Positions 58,499 to 64,000 of a stretch of DNA of 64,000 bases are shown here, piece after piece. Within the stretch, counting starts at the first letter, position 1, and each line of letters opens with the position of its first letter. The translations under genes and the position numbers were made by a program. The stretch is from an uncultured Eubacteriales bacterium (GTDB lineage: Bacteria; Bacillota; Clostridia; Oscillospirales; Acutalibacteraceae). The stretch covers positions 1 to 64,000 of the forward strand of contig CATONX010000003.1 in the NCBI GenBank assembly GCA_951801675.1. Reading direction: 5' to 3'. The notes beneath the pieces were generated by a model that did no database searches, had not been told where the DNA came from, and worked only from the letters and a program-made list of their open reading frames with translations.

Positions 58499-59395
58499 TT
58501 AATCGTGGGGCCTTTGGTAGAAGTTTCCCGCTACCTGGTCCGTCTTTAAAATGTTGATGAATGCCTTGGGATCCACCTTGCGAACCTCTTTGGTCACCTT
58601 CTTGACCTGGTCGCCGGAAATGACCGAGTAGATCATCGACCGGTCCTCTCCGTTATAAAGCCCGGTTCCCCGAAACAGGGTGGCACCGTGGTGGGTGGAC
58701 TCCCGGATGTGTTCGTAAATTTTCTCCGACTGGTCGGAAATAATAAACAGGGTGGTGCGTTTGTAGCGAGGATCGAGCATTTTTACAATCTGCGTGGACG
58801 CGAACTGGAAAACAATGGAGTAAAGCGCCTTGTCCCAGCCGAATAACAGCCCCGCCACCACCAGCATGGCCGCGTTGCCCAGGAAAATATAGTTCCAGGA
58901 ATCCACATTGAGCCGCTCAGACAGCGCCACGGCGATAAAGTCGGTGCCGCCGCTGGTGGCGTGGCCCCAAAGACACAGGCTGATGGCAAACCCGTTGATG
59001 ATCCCGCCGAAGATGCAGATGAGCAAAACGTCGTTGGTCAGAGGCATGGAGGGAATCAAGTCGGTAAGAACGCTGGTCAGCACGATCATCAGGCAGGAGT
59101 ACAGGGTGAACCGTTTGCCGATGAAGCGAAAGCTGATCACGGCGGGAACAGCGTTGAGCAGGAAGTTGATAAGCGAGAAGGGAAGGGACAGGCCCAGATA
59201 TTGCTGCGCGCTTCTTTGGATGAGAAGGGTCAGGCCGTTGAACCCGCCCGGGAACAGGCCTCCTGCGTTTACGAAGCTTTTGATGTTGACGGCCATGATA
59301 ACCGAGGCCAAAACGATGAGGCCCATCCGCAGGGCATGCTCCCGGACCAAAGCAAGCGTTGGGTGAAAAGGATGACCAAGACGGTTCTTTTTCAT
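58499..59395 (-). CDS. YitT family membrane protein (DUF161/DUF2179)
   Basis: MAVNIKSFVNAGGLFPGGFNGLTLLIQRSAQQYLGLSLPFSLINFLLNAVPAVISFRFIGKRFTLYS; C-terminal DUF2179-like domain. Confidence 0.92.
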   Translation of the reverse strand: MKKNRLGHPFHPTLALVREHALRMGLIVLASVIMAVNIKSFVNAGGLFPGGFNGLTLLIQRSAQQYLGLSLPFSLINFLLNAVPAVISFRFIGKRFTLYSCLMIVLTSVLTDLIPSMPLTNDVLLICIFGGIINGFAISLCLWGHATSGGTDFIAVALSERLNVDSWNYIFLGNAAMLVVAGLLFGWDKALYSIVFQFASTQIVKMLDPRYKRTTLFIISDQSEKIYEHIRESTHHGATLFRGTGLYNGEDRSMIYSVISGDQVKKVTKEVRKVDPKAFINILKTDQVAGNFYQRPHD

Positions 59396-59586
59396 TCGGC
59401 AACCCTCCCGATTATGAAAGAAAATGGATAGCTTTATTTTACCATCAAACCGGGAAAAAGCCAGAACAGAATTGGAAAGCGGCAAAGAATATGGCGTGCC
59501 TGGCCGGATGTGGGGCGCTGAGGATTCTCAAAGGCTGGAGAAGCAGGATGCCTTTTATGGGGTTGGGTTTCAGGCCCATTGTCTAG

Positions 59587-59622
59587 AAAAGCCCTGCCTG
59601 TTTTGAAACAGGCAGGGCTTTT
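59587..59622. terminator. Rho-independent terminator
   Basis: AAAAGCCCTGCCTGTTTTGAAACAGGCAGGGCTTTT. Confidence 0.85.
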
Positions 59623-59707
59623 CCTTTTGCATACCGTACACAACGAAACGCCGCGAGCACCTGATCGTAGTTCAGGCCGAGGCTCGCTGAGGGCCGGAAG
59701 AAAGCAG

Positions 59708-59947
59708 CTAATCGTCAAGATTTTCCCGCATAAACAAAGCAGAATCAAAAAATTCTTCCAGGCTGATGTCAAAACCTTCGCAGATTTCATAGATGACGCG
59801 CAGCTTCATGCTCGGATAGGTGCAGCTGAGGATGGTGCTCAGCGTGGATTGAGGAACGCCGCTCTTCTTATATAACTGATATTGTGTCAGATTGCGCTCT
59901 TTGCAAAGCTCGACTATGCGCTTTGCAACCGCTTCATTTAATTGCAT
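59708..59947 (-). CDS. XRE family HTH transcriptional regulator
   Basis: MQLNEAVAKRIVELCKERNLTQYQLYKKSGVPQSTLSTILSCTYPSMKLRVIYEICEGFDISLEEFFDSALF. Confidence 0.88.
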   Translation of the reverse strand: MQLNEAVAKRIVELCKERNLTQYQLYKKSGVPQSTLSTILSCTYPSMKLRVIYEICEGFDISLEEFFDSALFMRENLDD

Positions 59948-60147
59948 GGAGTCCACCCTTCCATTGCTATTTGTTTGATCTGATAACATTATGGAAGGTT
60001 GAATTCTAAAAATACTTCGGGTACTTGATATTCGTATGAATATCTATTATACTAAATCCTATATTGAAATAGTTTTATAAAAGTTATTAAAAAATTTTAT
60101 CTTGGAAAGGTTACAGTCTAAGAAATTTAAATCTATGGGGTGTATTG

Positions 60148-60333
60148 ATGAAAAGCTATACAGTTGAATTAACCGATGAATTATCCTATATTTACGAAGA
60201 TATTGCGAAAATAAATAAAAAGAAAGTTGAAGAGTGTATCGCAATTATATTGGATCGGGTTATTCGTACCATGGTTAATCAAACAGGTAATGACAAAAAT
60301 ACGGAAACGGATACTTACAAGACAAGAAGCTGA
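60148..60333 (+). CDS. Small protein of unknown function (61 aa)
   Basis: MKSYTVELTDELSYIYEDIAKINKKKVEECIAIILDRVIRTMVNQTGNDKNTETDTYKTRS; followed by terminator. Confidence 0.55.
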   Translation: MKSYTVELTDELSYIYEDIAKINKKKVEECIAIILDRVIRTMVNQTGNDKNTETDTYKTRS

Positions 60334-60339
60334 GTCAAA

Positions 60340-60377
60340 CAAAGAAGCCGATCGCTCTACAGCAATCGGCTTCTTTG
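60340..60377 (+). terminator. Rho-independent terminator
   Basis: CAAAGAAGCCGATCGCTCTACAGCAATCGGCTTCTTTG. Confidence 0.8.
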
Positions 60378-60442
60378 TCTTGGAAAGGGCGGACACTTTA
60401 GATGCCGCCTCTTCGCGAGGGCCCCGCTCGGACAAATGAAAA

Positions 60443-60469
60443 GAGTCTGAACGCGTCTTGCGTCCAGAC
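60443..60469 (-). terminator. Terminator-like hairpin downstream of tRNA-Tyr
   Basis: AGTCTGGACGCAAGACGCGTTCAGACT then CTTTTCATTTGT on minus strand. Confidence 0.6.
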
Positions 60470-60475
60470 TCAGTC

Positions 60476-60560
60476 TGGTGGGGAGAGATGGATTCGAACC
60501 ATCGAAGTCACTGACAACAGATTTACAGTCTGCCCCCTTTGGCCACTCGGGAATCTCCCC
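60476..60560 (-). tRNA. tRNA-Tyr (GUA)
   Basis: Acceptor GGGGAGA/TCTCCCC-ACCA, anticodon loop CTGTAAA, long variable arm, GGTTCGAATCC T-arm. Confidence 0.95.
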
Positions 60561-60599
60561 ATATTCATTTGTTTCGCGCGCCTGGTTTTGAAAAGCAGG

Positions 60600-60675
60600 T
60601 GGAGCTGGTGGACGGACTTGAACCCCCGACCTGCTGATTACAAATCAGCTGCTCTACCAACTGAGCTACACCAGC
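60600..60675 (-). tRNA. tRNA-Thr (UGU)
   Basis: GCTGGTGTAGCTCAGTTGGTAGAGCAGCTGATTTGTAATCAGCAGGTCGGGGGTTCAAGTCCGTCCACCAGCTCCA. Confidence 0.95.
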
Positions 60676-60774
60676 ACAATGGCGACGTGTCATAATATAG
60701 CATATGGGACGCGCCTTTGTCAACACCTTTTGATAAAAATATGCAGTTTTTGTCTACGCTTTTCCACGCGCAAC

Positions 60775-61638
60775 TTATTCCTTTGGCGCAGCGGGCTCAG
60801 GCTCTTCCTTGCGGATTTTCCCCCGTCCGTCCTTGATGATCTTCACGTCCTTGCGGGAATAAGCATGGGGCAGCGCTTCCCGCTGCTGGTCTAAGCGCAC
60901 CTTCAGCTGGCCAGTGAGAAGGCTGACCTCCTCCACCATCCCCCTGCCGTCCGGCGTGGTGACGATGGCGCCCACCCGGGGCGTAATGCGCAGCAGGTCG
61001 TCGTAAGCGTTCTGCTCGTATTTCAGGCAGCACATCAGCCGCCCGCAGGTTCCCGAAATCTTCACCGGGTTAAGGCTCAACCCCTGTTCCTTTGCCATCT
61101 TGATGGACACCGGCTGGAACTCTCCCAAAAAAGAAGAGCAGCAGAAAGGCCGCCCGCAGATGCCCATGCCGCCGAGCATTTTCGACTCGTCGCGTACGCC
61201 GATCTGGCGCAGCTCGATACGGGTACGGAAAACCGAAGCTAAATCCTTTACCAGCTCCCGGAAATCCACTCGGCCGTCCGCGGTAAAATAGAAAAGAATC
61301 TTAGAATTATCGAAGGTGTATTCCACGTCGATGAGCTTCATGCCCAGCTTGTGGTCCGCGATTTTTTTCAGGCAGATGCGAAACGCTTCCTTTTCCTTGC
61401 GGGAATTTTCCGCCACCCGTTTGAGGTCCTCCTCCGTGGCGGCCCGCATCACGGGCTTTAAGGGCTTAACGATGGTGGCGTCGTCCACCTCGCGGTTGGG
61501 CATAGCGACCTCGCCGCACTCCACTCCCCGAGCCGTTTCCACAATCACCCGCTGAGACAGGGAAAACGTCTCCCCGTTGGGATCAAAATAATAAATCTTG
61601 CCGACGGTTTTGAACCGGACACCGATCACTTCAGCCAT
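60775..61638 (-). CDS. PSP1 domain protein (RicT/YaaT-like)
   Basis: VIGVRFKTVGKIYYFDPNGETFSLSQRVIVETARGVECGEVAMPNREV; MLGGMGICGRPFCCSSFLGEFQPVSIKMAKEQGLSLNPVKISGTCGRLMCCLKYEQ. Confidence 0.95.
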   Translation of the reverse strand: MAEVIGVRFKTVGKIYYFDPNGETFSLSQRVIVETARGVECGEVAMPNREVDDATIVKPLKPVMRAATEEDLKRVAENSRKEKEAFRICLKKIADHKLGMKLIDVEYTFDNSKILFYFTADGRVDFRELVKDLASVFRTRIELRQIGVRDESKMLGGMGICGRPFCCSSFLGEFQPVSIKMAKEQGLSLNPVKISGTCGRLMCCLKYEQNAYDDLLRITPRVGAIVTTPDGRGMVEEVSLLTGQLKVRLDQQREALPHAYSRKDVKIIKDGRGKIRKEEPEPAAPKE

Positions 61639-61777
61639 TTGTTCCTCCAGACTGTTTATCCATCGCGTCTTTTATAAACGCGCACATGAAAGCGAAAAAA
61701 CTGCCCGTTTTGGGCCGCGTCTTATTATACCGGATTCCTCCGTTTTTTACAAGGAGGATTTTGCCGGAAAACAAAGG

Positions 61778-62755
61778 CTACCCCCGCAGCCGGGCGCACA
61801 TGAGAGTGATGAGCAGGGTCTGATTTATATTCCCGTCGAGCAGGTGCATCAGCTCCTCCACTTTGCCGATCAAAGAGAGGAGGCGTTCGCTGGTCAGCGT
61901 CTGGGCCAGAACCGCCGCGGCCGCCGGGTCGGGAGAGATGGGCTTGCCGCCCCCCAGGCGCAGAGACAGCCCGTCCCGCAAAAGCAGCAGTAGCTCCGAC
62001 AAGGTGGCCCTGGTCAAGGGCTTGTCCCGTTCCAGCTTGCCCGTGAGCTTTAAAAGAGGAAGCTCTGCCGGAGCGCAGAGGGCCCGGGCCATTTTTCCCG
62101 CAAGCTGAGCCGCTTCGGAAAGCTTCCCGTCCTCCAGCGCTTCCATCGCCCGGCCGATGACGCCGCCGCACAGGCCTGCCGCCCGATGAAGTTCGTCTTC
62201 CGGCCGGTCAGGGAAGGCGGCGCGCAGAGCCGTGACCGTTTCCTCCTCGCTTACCGGAGACAAAGGAATGGTTACGCACCGGGAGAGAATGGTGGGCAGC
62301 ATGGATTCCCGGCTCTCGGCGGTGAGCAGAAAGACCGCGTAGGAAGGCGGCTCTTCCAGAATCTTTAAAAGAGCGTTTTGCGCCTGCACGGTCATGGCCT
62401 GGGCATTCTCCAGAAGATAAATTTTGTATTTCCCCTCGTTGGGGGTAATGAACACATCCGCCTTGATGGCACGGATTACGTCTAAGTGAAAAGACCGGGC
62501 CCCGCCGTCCGACCCGTATTCCCGGATATCCGGATGAATGCTACAAAGAGACTTGCGGCAGGCGGCGCATTCCCCGCAGGGGACCTCACCGGTCCCTTCG
62601 CATTGATAAGCGGCGGCAATCAGGCGCGCCAAAGTGCGCCGCCCACAACCGGCCGGGCCGGTGAGCAGATAAGCATGGGGCAGCCTTCCCGAGGAGAACA
62701 CCCGGGAAAGCTGCTCCTTTGCCGTTTCATTTCCAAGAAAGGTCCCAAATTTCAT
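61778..62755 (-). CDS. holB: DNA polymerase III subunit delta'
   Basis: LPHAYLLTGPAGCGRRTLARLIAAAYQCEGTGEVPCGECAACRKSLCSIHPDIREYG; NALLKILEEPPSYAVFLL. Confidence 0.94.
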   Translation of the reverse strand: MKFGTFLGNETAKEQLSRVFSSGRLPHAYLLTGPAGCGRRTLARLIAAAYQCEGTGEVPCGECAACRKSLCSIHPDIREYGSDGGARSFHLDVIRAIKADVFITPNEGKYKIYLLENAQAMTVQAQNALLKILEEPPSYAVFLLTAESRESMLPTILSRCVTIPLSPVSEEETVTALRAAFPDRPEDELHRAAGLCGGVIGRAMEALEDGKLSEAAQLAGKMARALCAPAELPLLKLTGKLERDKPLTRATLSELLLLLRDGLSLRLGGGKPISPDPAAAAVLAQTLTSERLLSLIGKVEELMHLLDGNINQTLLITLMCARLRG

Positions 62756-62764
62756 AAAACGTCC

Positions 62765-63088
62765 TTACAGTTTGATAAACTGATCCACGTTGACTACGAA
62801 CACCGTAGCGCCGCCCACCGTAACCTCCACCGGATAAGAGGCGTATACCTCCATGCCGTAGGCGGAACTGGCCGGGGCGATCTGCGTGCGCTTTTTGCAG
62901 CATTTGGATATAATATCCAGCACATCGTCTACCTTTTCGTCGTCCACGCCCACAAGCAGCGTGGTGTTACCCGCCCGCAGGAAACCGCCGGTGGTGGCGA
63001 GCTTGGTGGCCGAGTAACCCGAGGTGGTCAGAGTAGAGGAAAGCATGGAGCTGTCGTCGTTGTTGACGACCGCGAGAATCAACTTCAT
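62765..63088 (-). CDS. darA: PII-like cyclic-di-AMP receptor protein (DarA/PstA family)
   Basis: MKLILAVVNNDDSSMLSSTLTTSGYSATKLATTGGFLRAGNTTLLVGVDDEKVDDVLDIISKCCKKR. Confidence 0.93.
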   Translation of the reverse strand: MKLILAVVNNDDSSMLSSTLTTSGYSATKLATTGGFLRAGNTTLLVGVDDEKVDDVLDIISKCCKKRTQIAPASSAYGMEVYASYPVEVTVGGATVFVVNVDQFIKL

Positions 63089-63166
63089 AGAGGGTACCCC
63101 CTTTGATCGGTCATAAAACCGCCCCGCTTTGTACATTCTGTTTTAAAAGAGGCGGATTTTCTCTTT

Positions 63167-64000
63167 CTATTTTATCACTTTGATCTCACAAATACCATAG
63201 CTTTTGAGAATTTTTGCGGCCGCCTCGTCGATGATTTCCCCCGGCGCCACCACTGGCACACCGGGCGGGCAGGGGCAGGAAGCTTCCGCCGCGATCCGTC
63301 CGACGCTGTCGTCGATAAAAATGCGCTCTCCAGGGGCCAGCAGCGCCTGGCGGGGAGAGACTGCAGCCTTGGGCAGAGTGGTCACCGTCCCGGCCTTCGG
63401 CAGGGGTGCGCGGCGCCCCTGCAGGGCGGACAGGGCGTTTTTCAGCCGCACGTAGTCCTTTTCCGGGTTGAACGGGGATGGGATGAGGACCACATGCAGC
63501 CCGTCGGCGTATTCCGGTTCCACCCCCTGCTGGCGCAGAAGCCCCGCCGCCGCATGTCCGGTAAGCCCCAACGGGCCTGTGCCGATGGTGATGCGCACCG
63601 GGTCCCATTCCCCCTGGGGCAGCGTCATCCCCAGAGCCAGGGCGTGCCGGCGCACATCCTCCACCTGCTCCTTGAGCTTCGAAAAGGCCGCGGCCCCTTC
63701 CTCCTCTAGCCAGGCCCGGCAAAGGTCCAAAGATACCATGATGGGATAGGAGGGGCTTGTGGAGCCGAACAGGGCCATGGCGGAGGGGGCCTCCGCGCAG
63801 TAGGCATCCTCGGCAATGTGCAGCCAGGCGCCGCCGGTCATCACCGGCAGGGTTTTGTGGGCGGAGTCGCAGGTGATGGAGGCGCCGCGCTCCAAAGGAT
63901 GGGCGCCGGGCGCTGCGAATTTCAGGTGGGCGCCGTGGGCGTTGTCCACTAGGAGCGGCACCCCGTGGGCTCGACAGACCGTAGAGATACCTCTTATGTC
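63167..64000 (-). CDS. Orn/Lys/Arg decarboxylase-family PLP enzyme, partial (5' part beyond window end)
   Basis: Frame stays open to 64000 (DIRGISTVCRAHGVPLLVDNAHGAHLKF); SITCDSAHKTLPVMTGGAWLHI PLP-lysine motif. Confidence 0.9.
   Translation of the reverse strand, partial: DIRGISTVCRAHGVPLLVDNAHGAHLKFAAPGAHPLERGASITCDSAHKTLPVMTGGAWLHIAEDAYCAEAPSAMALFGSTSPSYPIMVSLDLCRAWLEEEGAAAFSKLKEQVEDVRRHALALGMTLPQGEWDPVRITIGTGPLGLTGHAAAGLLRQQGVEPEYADGLHVVLIPSPFNPEKDYVRLKNALSALQGRRAPLPKAGTVTTLPKAAVSPRQALLAPGERIFIDDSVGRIAAEASCPCPPGVPVVAPGEIIDEAAAKILKSYGICEIKVIK

Overview
The window is a chromosomal segment from a Gram-positive, Clostridia/Oscillospirales-like bacterium. This is inferred from gene families and operon order only; no database search was run. 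Most of it is housekeeping operons. On the minus strand these include ctsR-mcsA-mcsB-clpC, rpsO-pnp-M16 peptidase, proB/proA, folE-folP-folB-folK-fbp, and the darA/holB/ricT neighbourhood beside a truncated Orn/Lys/Arg decarboxylase. On the plus strand are a phosphomannomutase, cimA, obgE and mini-RNase III. Three tRNA genes (Leu-UAG, Tyr-GUA, Thr-UGU) are on the minus strand. No CRISPR array, integrase, transposase or prophage structural gene was recognised. The accessory signals that most merit follow-up are: (i) a tandem pair of 45-51 aa Cys/Gly-rich membrane microproteins behind a leader with stacked hairpins; (ii) an SPFH / zinc-ribbon / TPM three-gene module resembling B. subtilis YdjI-YdjG-YdjH but without PspA; (iii) a class D-like sortase locus with an unusual candidate substrate, plus a distant SPDTG-bearing 5'-nucleotidase; (iv) one ECF sigma factor between two paralogous anti-sigma factors; (v) a small plastic zone next to tRNA-Leu holding an amber-interrupted XRE regulator, an operator-like palindrome, a structured hairpin, XRE and Arc-like genes and a Cys-rich microprotein; (vi) candidate CtsR and Rrf2 operators overlapping sigma-A-type promoters. 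All promoter, operator and hairpin calls were read by eye.
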